This document shows, in pieces, positions 1-5,816 of a stretch of 5,864 nt of DNA (positions are counted from its first letter, which is position 1; each line of letters opens with the position of its first letter). The notes below the pieces were generated by a model. It worked only from the letters and a program-made list of their open reading frames with translations, did no database searches and was not told the origin of the DNA. The DNA is from Ruminococcaceae bacterium UBA3329 (GTDB taxonomy: Bacteria; Bacillota; Clostridia; Oscillospirales; Acutalibacteraceae). The position numbers and the translations under genes were made by a program. Where the stretch lies: positions 1 to 5,864 of the forward strand of contig DERX01000014.1 in assembly GCA_002361875.1 (NCBI GenBank), in the 5' to 3' direction.

Positions 1-73
1 TTTTAATTATTTTTCATACATAATTTTGTTTAATCTGTAAGTATAAGGTAAAAATATATTTGAAAAATCAAAA

Positions 74-98
74 ATACAGTGGAAAAATATTACTGTAT
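74..98. promoter_or_regulatory. Candidate operator: 7-bp inverted repeat over the operon promoter
   Basis: A perfect dyad, ATACAGT at 74-80 and ACTGTAT at 92-98, is separated by 11 bases, so the half-site centres lie 18 bp apart (under two helical turns). It covers the -35 element and most of the spacer of the promoter at 80-108, where a bound repressor would block RNA polymerase. The repeat is seen directly; the operator role is inferred, and short dyads arise by chance in AT-rich DNA. I do not recognise the cognate regulator, and none is encoded in the window. Confidence 0.35.
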
Positions 99-108
99 AT
101 GGTACAAT
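80..108 (+). promoter_or_regulatory. Probable sigma-A promoter (extended -10) of the M16-lgt-folD operon
   Basis: The -10 element TACAAT (103-108) matches the consensus at 5 of 6 positions. It is preceded by TGG at 100-102, the TGn extended -10 motif that makes up for a weak -35. The -35 candidate TGGAAA (80-85) matches 4 of 6 with a 17-base spacer. Transcription would start near 115, giving a 5' leader of about 46 bases. No other promoter is evident before folD, since the following genes overlap or are 13 bases apart, so this one probably drives all four. Confidence 0.5.
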
Positions 109-149
109 AACCAATAATACTATTTTTAATTATATTCTGTGTTATATTA

Positions 150-155
150 AGGTGA
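150..155 (+). promoter_or_regulatory. Ribosome binding site that fixes the start of the first M16 gene
   Basis: AGGTGA at 150-155 lies five bases before ATG 161 and pairs with the 16S anti-Shine-Dalgarno. An in-frame GTG at 152 lies inside this element and has no binding site of its own upstream, so the longer reading from 152 is rejected in favour of ATG 161. Confidence 0.7.
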
Positions 156-160
156 AAAGG

Positions 161-1447
161 ATGAGTAAAATACAATACAATATGATAGCAGACGGAATAA
201 GACTGCTCTGCGTTAACACCGAAAAGTTCAAGACAAATTATATAAATATTGATTTATTTACACCTCTCGGGGAGAATTTACCCGCACAGTATGTTTTGAC
301 GAGCCTGTTATCTCATATTTCTGGAAATTATCCTACCGTTAAAAGCTTTAATTCAAAGGTGGAAAGCCTTTACGGTGCATCGTTTGATTCGTCAATCGGC
401 AATTACGGCGACAATATGCGGATGTCTTTCTTTTTAGAGCTGCCGGATGACTGCTTTGCGTTTAACAACGAAAAGCCTTCCGAGGAAGCTGTGGATTTTC
501 TGACGGATATTCTTTTGAATCCGCTTTGCAGTGACGGTGATTTTCAAGAAGAGGCGGCAGAGCGTGAAATCCGTTTTGCTCTTGAAGATTTAGAGGCTAA
601 AAAGAATGACAAAAGAGCCTATGCGCTCTCACGCCTTAAACAGCTTATGTGTGAGAATGAAAAATACGGTGTTGACAGCGAATGGCTTGAAAATGAGGTT
701 CGTTCTCTTACGCCCGAAAGGCTTTTTGAGGCGTATAAAAAGCTTTTGAGCGAGGCACAATTTGTTGTTACCGCCTGCGGCTCTTTAAATGAGAATATGC
801 TTTGCGAAAAATTCACTGAATTTTCGGATAAAATTGAAAACAGAAATCCTGCCGAATTGTCGTCCGAATTTGTGACAAAGGCAGATGAAATCCGTTATTT
901 TAACGAGTCAATGAAAATGATGAATCAGTCAAAGCTTGTAATCGGACTTCGCAGCGGTATGGAAAATGACGCTGACAATTATTTTGCTTACAGAATAATG
1001 ACCGATGTTTTCGGCGGCGGTCCTTACTCACGTCTTTTTACAAATGTGCGTGAAAAATTAAGTCTTTGCTATTACTGCGGCGCAAGGCTAATAAGACAAA
1101 AGGGAATAATTTTCATTCAAAGCGGAATTGAAAATGAAAACTACCAAATGGCTTTGGACGAAATCACTGAGCAGTTAAATGTTATGAAAAACGGCGAATT
1201 TACGGATGAGGAGCTTGAGGCGTCAAAAAGAGCGCTTGCCGACGCTTACTGCGGTGTTGAGGACAGTCCGTCGGGTGTTTGCGCATTCTTCGCTTCACAG
1301 TGCTTTGCGAAAGACCTTGTAAGCGGTGAGAAAGAGGCCGAGGCTCTTTTAAAGGTAACAAGAGAAGATGTTATAAAATGCGCACAGAAAACCGTAATTG
1401 ACAGCGTTTATCTTCTCAACGGGGAGGAGAGCGAAGAAGATGAATAA
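161..1447 (+). CDS. ymfF: M16 (insulinase-family) peptidase-like protein, non-catalytic subunit, YmfF/YfmF type
   Basis: A 428-residue cytoplasmic protein without signal peptide or membrane segment, of typical length for a two-lobed M16 subunit. The N-terminal lobe lacks the zinc motif: where HxxEH is expected (about residues 47-55) the sequence reads LTSLLSHISG, so no metal site is visible. The C-terminal lobe keeps the family's R/Y substrate-binding element, GGGPYSRLF (285-293) then REKLSLCYY (297-305). Inactive subunits of this kind pair with an active M16 protein, and the next gene encodes one, overlapping by 8 nt. In databases such proteins appear as 'insulinase family protein' or 'EF-P 5-aminopentanol modification-associated protein YfmF', the B. 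subtilis counterpart being ymfF. That functional link comes from Bacillus; no EF-P modification gene is visible here. The family call is firm, the physiological role open. Confidence 0.85.
   Translation: MSKIQYNMIADGIRLLCVNTEKFKTNYINIDLFTPLGENLPAQYVLTSLLSHISGNYPTVKSFNSKVESLYGASFDSSIGNYGDNMRMSFFLELPDDCFAFNNEKPSEEAVDFLTDILLNPLCSDGDFQEEAAEREIRFALEDLEAKKNDKRAYALSRLKQLMCENEKYGVDSEWLENEVRSLTPERLFEAYKKLLSEAQFVVTACGSLNENMLCEKFTEFSDKIENRNPAELSSEFVTKADEIRYFNESMKMMNQSKLVIGLRSGMENDADNYFAYRIMTDVFGGGPYSRLFTNVREKLSLCYYCGARLIRQKGIIFIQSGIENENYQMALDEITEQLNVMKNGEFTDEELEASKRALADAYCGVEDSPSGVCAFFASQCFAKDLVSGEKEAEALLKVTREDVIKCAQKTVIDSVYLLNGEESEEDE
1421..1429 (+). promoter_or_regulatory. Ribosome binding site for the second M16 gene, inside the first
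   Basis: GGGGAGGAG lies ten bases before ATG 1440 and within the last codons of the preceding gene. It selects ATG 1440 over an in-frame ATG at 1398, which has no comparable site. The position implies translational coupling of the two subunits, which suits a heterodimer made in equal amounts. Confidence 0.65.
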
Positions 1448-2717
1448 TATTAAAGAAATTAAAAATGAGCTTTTAAATGAAAAATATTTTGAAATAGACC
1501 ATTCTTCAGGGCTTAAAATCTTTGTATATCCCAAAGAAAATTACTCATCAGCTTATGCGATTTTCGGCACAAAATACGGTTCAATTGACAACTGCTTTAA
1601 GACAGGCGAAAACGGTGAATATATTACAGTTCCCGAGGGAATTGCTCACTTTTTGGAGCACAAGCTGTTTGAGAGCGAGGAGAGGGGCGCGTTTGAAAGA
1701 TATTCCGAAACGGGCGCATCTGCAAACGCTTACACCTCTTTTGACAAAACGTGCTATCTTTTCTCCTGCACGGGCAATTTTTCGGAGTCGCTTGAAATTT
1801 TGCTTGACTTTGTAACAAGTCCGTATTTCACATCTGAAACCGTCAGAAAAGAGCAGGGAATAATCGGTCAGGAAATAAAAATGACTAATGACGAGCCGTC
1901 TTGGGCTTCACTGTTTACTCTTTTAGGGGCAATGTATAAAAATCACTCTGTAAAAATTGATATTGCAGGTACAACGCAGTCAATCTCCGAAATCACATCC
2001 GACCTGTTGTACGATTGCTACAACACATTTTACAATCTTAACAATATGGCGCTTGCAGTTGCAGGCAATGTAAATGTAGATGAGGTTTTGTCGGTTGCCG
2101 ATAAAATCCTAAAAAAAGCGCCTGATAAAAAAATTGAGCGAAATTCCCACAAAGAGCCGAAAGAGGTTGTAAGCCGTTATGCCGAAAAGCATCTTGATGT
2201 TTCAAGGCCTCTTTTTGCAATAGGGTATAAGGAAGATGTCGGGAATATACGAAGAACCTTAAAGCAGTCCTTGGAAAGCGAAATAATGCTTGATATTATT
2301 GCGGGCAAAACCTCTTCTCTTTACGAAAAAATGATGAACAGCGGTCTTACCAACACAACCTTTAACGCAGAGTATTTTGAGGGTCAGGGTTACGGTGCAC
2401 ACATTTTTTCAGGCGAGAGCGAAAATCCGGATGAAGTAAGAAAATGTATTGACGAAGAAATTTTGCGCTTGCAAAAAGACGGCATAGACAAGACGGAGTT
2501 TGAGCGCATCAAGAAAAAGCATTACGGTAAATTTATAATGGATTTTGACGATGTTGACTCGGTTGCAAACGACCTTATAAACGATTACTTTAACGGTGAC
2601 GGACTTTTCGACGGACTTTCAGTGCTTGAAAGTATTACTGCTGAAGATATAAACAGGCGGCTTTGCGAAGCTATTGATGTAGAAAATTCTTCAATGTCCG
2701 TTATTAAGGCGGAATGA
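1440..2717 (+). CDS. ymfH: M16 family zinc metallopeptidase, catalytic subunit, YmfH/YfmH type
   Basis: A 425-residue cytoplasmic peptidase of the pitrilysin/insulinase clan. The inverted zinc motif is intact in AHFLEHKLFE: H70 and H74 bind zinc and E73 is the general base. The third ligand is E145 in KEQGIIGQEI, with E138 at the supporting acidic position seven residues earlier, as in pitrilysin. The C-terminal lobe (about 240-425) contains GKTSSLYEKMMNSGL (289-303), a YmfH-like stretch rather than the REKxxxxY element of the partner. Catalysis and substrate-lobe features are therefore split across the two proteins, as in mitochondrial processing peptidase. ATG 1440 overlaps the upstream stop by 8 nt. 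The protein probably degrades or trims short peptides; its substrate is unknown. Databases also use the name 'EF-P 5-aminopentanol modification-associated protein YfmH'. An AlbE/AlbF or PqqF-like peptide-maturation role is less likely, since no precursor peptide or radical-SAM gene is visible. Confidence 0.88.
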   Translation: MNNIKEIKNELLNEKYFEIDHSSGLKIFVYPKENYSSAYAIFGTKYGSIDNCFKTGENGEYITVPEGIAHFLEHKLFESEERGAFERYSETGASANAYTSFDKTCYLFSCTGNFSESLEILLDFVTSPYFTSETVRKEQGIIGQEIKMTNDEPSWASLFTLLGAMYKNHSVKIDIAGTTQSISEITSDLLYDCYNTFYNLNNMALAVAGNVNVDEVLSVADKILKKAPDKKIERNSHKEPKEVVSRYAEKHLDVSRPLFAIGYKEDVGNIRRTLKQSLESEIMLDIIAGKTSSLYEKMMNSGLTNTTFNAEYFEGQGYGAHIFSGESENPDEVRKCIDEEILRLQKDGIDKTEFERIKKKHYGKFIMDFDDVDSVANDLINDYFNGDGLFDGLSVLESITAEDINRRLCEAIDVENSSMSVIKAE

Positions 2718-2730
2718 AAGGAGCTAAAAT

Positions 2731-3666
2731 ATGCGTTTTTTAACTGACTACACCGCCGTTGAGTTCCCTAATCTCGGCTGGAAATTTGACATTTATGCAA
2801 ATCTTGTTGAGTTTACAATTCCCGGGTGGGACATAGACATTACAATAAGATTTTACGGTGTAATTATTGCATTCGGCTTTATTCTTGCCGTGCTTTTCGG
2901 CGGAAGAATGGCTTACAAATGGAAAATGGACTTAAATAAAATGCTTGATGTGCTTTTGTACGGCACTGTTGCGGGCATAATCGGCGCACGGCTCTACTAT
3001 GTCATTTTTGAGTGGGACAGCTACAAGAACGATTTGCTTTCCGTATTCAAAATATGGGAGGGCGGTCTTGCAATTTACGGCGGAATAATCGGCGGAATAT
3101 TGGCGGCTTATTTCGTCTGCAAAAAGAACGGACTTAACTTCCTGAAATTGCTTGATTTATTCGGAATGAGCGTGCTTATCGGTCAGGGAATAGGACGCTG
3201 GGGCAACTTTACCAATCAGGAGGCATTCGGTACGAATACAGACCTTCCGTGGGGTATGTGGAGTGAAAAAATTGCGGATTATATAAACATAAATTACGCA
3301 ACTCTTTCCGCAAACGGCATTGATATGGAGGCGTCAAAACCCGTTCACCCGACCTTTCTTTATGAATCGCTTTGGTGCCTTTTAGGTTTTCTGATTCTTT
3401 ACATAGTTTGTAAACGGTTCAGAAAATTTGACGGTCAGTTAATACTCGGCTACGGCGTAATTTACGGTTTAGAGCGAACGGTTGTTGAGGGACTTCGGAC
3501 TGACAGTCTTTACATTGCAAATACCAATATTCGTGTGTCGCAGGTGCTCTCGCTTTTAATCGCTGTTTTGTGCTTTGCAATTACAATAGTTAAATTCGTG
3601 CAAATCCACAGAAGAAATGTATATAAAGTAAATGAATATAAGGAGAAGAAAAATGCAGATAATTGA
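2731..3666 (+). CDS. lgt: Prolipoprotein diacylglyceryl transferase (Lgt)
   Basis: A 311-residue integral membrane enzyme that moves diacylglyceryl from phosphatidylglycerol to the lipobox cysteine of prolipoproteins, the first step of lipoprotein maturation. Hydrophobic segments lie near 41-59, 71-94, 109-130, 140-155, 213-228, 236-247 and 268-290, fitting the seven-helix fold. The Lgt signature GRWGNFTNQEAFG (155-167) gives R156, N159, E164 and G167, equivalent to E. coli R143, N146, E151 and G154. Y42 in IRFYG matches Y26. HPTFLYE (206-212) and RTVVEGLRTDSL (249-260, with R249 and E253 like E. coli R239 and E243) complete the site. The E. coli H103 position is Y116 in GGLAIYGG, a substitution I believe is common in Gram-positive Lgt. 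AAGGAG at 2718-2723 sits seven bases before ATG 2731 and 13 bases separate it from the upstream gene. The lysine/asparagine-rich tail (about 292-311) is probably cytoplasmic. Confidence 0.96.
   Translation: MRFLTDYTAVEFPNLGWKFDIYANLVEFTIPGWDIDITIRFYGVIIAFGFILAVLFGGRMAYKWKMDLNKMLDVLLYGTVAGIIGARLYYVIFEWDSYKNDLLSVFKIWEGGLAIYGGIIGGILAAYFVCKKNGLNFLKLLDLFGMSVLIGQGIGRWGNFTNQEAFGTNTDLPWGMWSEKIADYININYATLSANGIDMEASKPVHPTFLYESLWCLLGFLILYIVCKRFRKFDGQLILGYGVIYGLERTVVEGLRTDSLYIANTNIRVSQVLSLLIAVLCFAITIVKFVQIHRRNVYKVNEYKEKKNADN
3640..3645 (+). promoter_or_regulatory. Ribosome binding site for folD, inside the lgt coding region
   Basis: AAGGAG lies seven bases before ATG 3653 and within the last codons of lgt. 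It selects ATG 3653 over an in-frame ATG at 3632 that would add seven residues not seen at FolD N-termini. Confidence 0.75.
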
Positions 3667-4495
3667 CGGAAAAGCAGTTTCGGCATCAGTTCGTGAACGC
3701 ATAAAAAATGAGATTGAAATTCTTAAAAATGCCGGCAAGGAAACAGGTCTTGCAGTTATTATTGTGGGCAACGACTCTGCCTCAAAGGTTTATGTTAACA
3801 ACAAGAAAAAGGGCTGTGCCGAAGTCGGAATAAATTCTTACGAATACGCACTACCCGAAGAAACTACAACGGAAGATCTTTTAGAGCTTATAAATAAACT
3901 TAATGGGGACAGTAGGGTTGACGGTATTCTCTGTCAGCTCCCGTTGCCGAAGCATATTGACGAGAAAACGGTAATCAATTCAATAGCTCCCGAAAAGGAT
4001 GTTGACGCATTCCACCCCGTGAATACAGGGCATATTATGATAGGTGATTACTCGTTTTTACCCTGCACGCCTGCGGGTATTATCGAGATGCTGAAATTTT
4101 ATAACATTGGAATCAGCGGAAAAGAGTGTGTTGTAATAGGCAGAAGTAATATTGTAGGCAAGCCCATGGCAATGCTTTTACTGCATAACAGCGGAACGGT
4201 TACTGTTTGCCATTCAAAAACGGTAAATCTTGCTGAGGTCACTCGCCGTGCGGATATTCTTGTTGCGGCTGTGGGCAAGGCGAATTTCGTTACAGCAGAT
4301 ATGGTAAAGGACGGCGCGGTTGTAATTGATGTCGGTATGAACAGAAATGCGGAGGGTAAGCTCTGCGGTGATGTTGATTTTGAGGGTGTAAAGGACAAAT
4401 GCTCGTTTATAACTCCCGTTCCGGGCGGCGTCGGACCGATGACCATAACAATGCTCCTTAACAACACTCTAACTGCGTCTAAAAATAATAAGTAA
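3653..4495 (+). CDS. folD: Bifunctional methylenetetrahydrofolate dehydrogenase / methenyltetrahydrofolate cyclohydrolase (FolD)
   Basis: A 280-residue cytosolic enzyme of normal FolD length. It oxidises 5,10-methylene-THF to methenyl-THF with NADP+ and hydrolyses that to 10-formyl-THF, supplying purine and formyl-Met synthesis and some NADPH. Catalytic residues are in place: Y47 and K51 in SKVYVNNKKK, Q95 in GILCQLPLP, and D118 in PEKDVDAFHP (family usually DVDG, here DVDA). The Rossmann half has VVIGRSNIVGKPMAMLL (160-176), in which R164 and S165 are at the usual NADP-phosphate-binding place, then CHSKT (186-190). The family signature PVPGGVGPMTITMLLNNT (255-272) ends the domain. The gene starts within lgt, a 14-nt overlap in another frame, so its translation is probably coupled to lgt. 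A hairpin terminator begins five bases after the stop. No oddity apart from the DVDA variant. Confidence 0.97.
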   Translation: MQIIDGKAVSASVRERIKNEIEILKNAGKETGLAVIIVGNDSASKVYVNNKKKGCAEVGINSYEYALPEETTTEDLLELINKLNGDSRVDGILCQLPLPKHIDEKTVINSIAPEKDVDAFHPVNTGHIMIGDYSFLPCTPAGIIEMLKFYNIGISGKECVVIGRSNIVGKPMAMLLLHNSGTVTVCHSKTVNLAEVTRRADILVAAVGKANFVTADMVKDGAVVIDVGMNRNAEGKLCGDVDFEGVKDKCSFITPVPGGVGPMTITMLLNNTLTASKNNK

Positions 4496-4500
4496 AAAGC

Positions 4501-4528
4501 AACAGGACCGCATTTGCGGTCCTGTTTT
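4501..4528. terminator. Bidirectional intrinsic terminator between folD and the PHP gene
   Basis: AACAGGACCGCA (4501-4512) and TGCGGTCCTGTT (4515-4526) form a perfect inverted repeat, folding as an 11-bp stem with a four-base ATTT loop. On the plus strand only TTTT (4525-4528) follows, partly within the stem: a short U-tract, but with a strong stem five bases after the folD stop. Read on the minus strand the stem is followed by GCTTTTT, from the A-tract at 4494-4500, a better tail. It is therefore also the likely end of the minus-strand PHP transcript. The stem is seen; strength in each direction is inferred. Confidence 0.8.
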
Positions 4529-4594
4529 GGTAGGATATAATATAAATTATTCTGTTTGGGCATAGCGAAGGTGAGGGTGTCCTGTGGACACCTT

Positions 4595-4647
4595 GGGACG
4601 ATGTAACATCGTCCCCTACTTGTAGGGTGCGCCGACCTCGGCGCACC
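4595..4647. repeat. Head-to-head pair of GTAG-footed hairpins (REP/BIME-like)
   Basis: Hairpin B (stem 4595-4615) has CTAC at 4616-4619, that is GTAG on the minus strand, directly at the foot of a stem beginning GG. Hairpin C (stem 4626-4647) has GTAG at 4622-4625 directly before a stem also beginning GG. The two feet face each other across TT (4620-4621), so CTACTTGTAG is itself palindromic. REP elements of enterobacteria and pseudomonads carry GTAG at the hairpin foot as the recognition tetranucleotide of TnpA-REP (RAYT) transposases, and two inverted REPs form a BIME. The geometry is seen in the sequence; membership in that class is inferred. Confidence 0.55.
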
Positions 4648-4683
4648 GTGGCGATAAGTGCTATTGATAACATATTTTATTTC

Positions 4684-4708
4684 GGCCAGCCGGGTCGGCT
4701 GTCCCTAC
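4684..4708 (-). repeat. Third GTAG-footed hairpin, minus orientation (REP-like)
   Basis: On the minus strand this reads GTAG (4708-4705) followed by a stem starting GG: two base pairs (G4684-C4704, G4685-C4703), one mismatch at 4686/4702, then six pairs CAGCCG/CGGCTG closing a three-base loop. Small stem mismatches near the foot are usual in enterobacterial REPs. It shares TGTAGGG and GCCGACC with unit C at 4621-4637, but the rest of the stem differs in both arms with pairing kept. Confidence 0.5.
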
Positions 4709-4774
4709 ACGGCAAGTGAGAATGAAGGGGAACCGCTTTAGCGGTGGATGAGATGTTATAGGTTATAATGCTAC

Positions 4775-5800
4775 TTAAAACTCCTTCGGAAAATACGCAT
4801 TTGAATACGCTTTATAGCCGAGTGTGTCAGTAATTACTATTCTGAAATATTTTTCGTTTTTCTTTACTTTGAATGTCGCCTCGTTAATGCACTCTCCGTA
4901 CTCGGCATTTTTGATTTGGCAGTCACGCGAACAGGGAATGTAAGCAATCGACCGCACATCACCCGTTTTAATGTGCACTTCGCCGTTTTCATATGTTATG
5001 CTGTGAAATTCGGGGCCTGTGTGCTTGTAAGTACCTGTCGAGGAATAAAACAGTCCTTTTTTGAGAGCGGCAGTTACATCTCTGTAATTAAGTGACGGCG
5101 AAGCAATCATAATGTATCCGCCGTAGGAGTCGCAGTCAGGCGATGAATCGGGGTAAACATTGTGATTGTCGTCGGTCGAAATGCAGAAAAGCTTTTCGCC
5201 GTCCCGTAACATATCGTCATAAGCGTGGCCGTTGTCATCGTCAAAGCCGCACACAACACAGCCGTAATTGGTGATTTCCATAGCGTCGGCATTTTTGTAT
5301 CTTATATATTGCGGATAAGCTTCAAGACTCCATGTGGGGTGGTTATAGGTTACAAAAAATCCGTGTTCCTTACCTGTTTTAATAAGCTTGTTTACGCCGT
5401 GTTTTGTGTATTTTCTGAAAAGCATACTTGTTTTTTTATCAATATTTACATATTTTGCATTTTCCTTTGCGTTGCCCCAAAGGTGCGCTTTGCTGAAGCA
5501 GACTTCTTCGGTGTTGTCAGGTTCAAGAGCTACAAAGCAGAGGTGGCAGGTCTTGCTGCCTGTTCCGCTCGCTTCGATTTCATATCCGTTCAGCATAAGA
5601 AACTCGCTGTCGGAAAGTTCGCTGTGCGAAATAAAAACCTCATGGTCTGTAATTGAGAGAATGCTGTACCCGTGCGCTTTGTAATCTTCCTTTAGCTGTT
5701 CAGGAGTTTTTGCACCGTCCGATATTGTCGAGTGACAGTGTAAATTTGCCTTGTAATATTTTAATTTTTCGTTTTCTTCGGGAAGTAAGATTTTTTTCAT
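4775..5800 (-). CDS. PHP-domain metal-dependent hydrolase (putative phosphoesterase)
   Basis: A 341-residue soluble protein with no signal peptide. The PHP metal-site motifs appear in order: NLHCHST (H21, H23), SDG (D28), ITDHE (D52, H53), GYEIE (E74), H86 in CHLCF, NHP (H154) and STDDNHN (D210/D211, H213), so the trinuclear metal centre looks complete. GLFYSSTG (249-256) marks the end of the PHP core. Residues about 262-341 look like a small beta-rich C-terminal domain, as in other stand-alone Firmicute PHP proteins. Relatives include YciV/RNase AM-type exonucleases, histidinol-phosphate phosphatase and DNA polymerase PHP domains; the TDHE and SDG pattern is nearest the YciV/COG0613 group, but the substrate cannot be assigned. 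ATG 5800 is chosen because an in-frame GTG at 5809 lies inside the Shine-Dalgarno. The gene is monocistronic within view and convergent with folD. Confidence 0.85.
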   Translation of the reverse strand: MKKILLPEENEKLKYYKANLHCHSTISDGAKTPEQLKEDYKAHGYSILSITDHEVFISHSELSDSEFLMLNGYEIEASGTGSKTCHLCFVALEPDNTEEVCFSKAHLWGNAKENAKYVNIDKKTSMLFRKYTKHGVNKLIKTGKEHGFFVTYNHPTWSLEAYPQYIRYKNADAMEITNYGCVVCGFDDDNGHAYDDMLRDGEKLFCISTDDNHNVYPDSSPDCDSYGGYIMIASPSLNYRDVTAALKKGLFYSSTGTYKHTGPEFHSITYENGEVHIKTGDVRSIAYIPCSRDCQIKNAEYGECINEATFKVKKNEKYFRIVITDTLGYKAYSNAYFPKEF

Positions 5801-5804
5801 TTTT

Positions 5805-5810
5805 ATCACC
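5805..5810 (-). promoter_or_regulatory. Ribosome binding site that fixes the PHP gene start
   Basis: On the minus strand GGTGAT (5810-5805) is followed by four A residues and ATG at 5800. It matches the 3' half of the full Shine-Dalgarno AAGGAGGTGAT. The alternative in-frame GTG at 5809-5807 overlaps it and so is unlikely to be the start. Confidence 0.65.
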
Positions 5811-5816
5811 GAATTT

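Larger units (their letters stand above)
4574..4745. repeat. Intergenic cluster of five hairpins between convergent genes
   Basis: Five perfect or near-perfect inverted repeats follow each other in about 170 bases. A: GGTGTCC 4576-4582 with GGACACC 4586-4592. B: GGGACGATGT 4595-4604 with ACATCGTCCC 4606-4615. C: GGTGCGCCGA 4626-4635 with TCGGCGCACC 4638-4647. D: CAGCCG 4687-4692 with CGGCTG 4696-4701. E: ACCGCT 4732-4737 with AGCGGT 4740-4745. Only 4648-4683 and 4709-4731 are unstructured spacers. None is followed by a T-run in either direction, so they are not canonical terminators. The stretch contains no credible gene. It resembles mobile intergenic palindromes (REP or miniature elements); A and E differ in type from B, C and D. 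Confidence 0.75.

Noticed and set aside
1..73. Possible riboswitch or small peptide gene in the AT-rich 5' region
   Set aside because: No conserved aptamer core, strong stem, or ATG with a ribosome binding site is visible, and this stretch lies upstream of the predicted transcription start.
152..160. GTG start giving the first M16 protein three extra residues
   Set aside because: The GTG lies within the Shine-Dalgarno AGGTGA that serves ATG 161.
161..2717. A peptide-maturation (AlbEF or PQQ-like) cluster around the M16 pair
   Set aside because: No precursor peptide, radical-SAM enzyme or transporter gene accompanies the pair; the following genes are lgt and folD.
4536..4541. A perfect TATAAT on the plus strand just after the terminator
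   Set aside because: No acceptable -35 lies 16-18 bases upstream (that position is inside the terminator stem) and no gene follows on the plus strand.
4099..4563. A 154-codon open frame on the minus strand opposite folD
   Set aside because: It runs through the terminator hairpin and antisense to strongly conserved FolD motifs; the translation is low-complexity Ser/Thr/Pro-rich, typical of a shadow frame.
4574..4745. Possible CRISPR array or tRNA-like RNA in the hairpin cluster
   Set aside because: The palindromes differ in sequence with irregular spacing and no direct repeats, and no cloverleaf, anticodon arm or T-loop consensus can be found.
4764..4769. A second TATAAT on the plus strand near the end of the PHP gene
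   Set aside because: The -35 position reads GCGGTG, and transcription would run antisense into the PHP gene with no recognisable product.
5225..5656. A 143-codon open frame on the plus strand opposite the PHP gene
   Set aside because: It is antisense to a gene with clear PHP motifs, has no credible ribosome binding site, and its translation resembles no family I know.
5801..5809. GTG start giving the PHP protein three extra residues
   Set aside because: The GTG lies within GGTGAT, the ribosome binding site for ATG 5800, and would be at about +2 of the predicted transcript.
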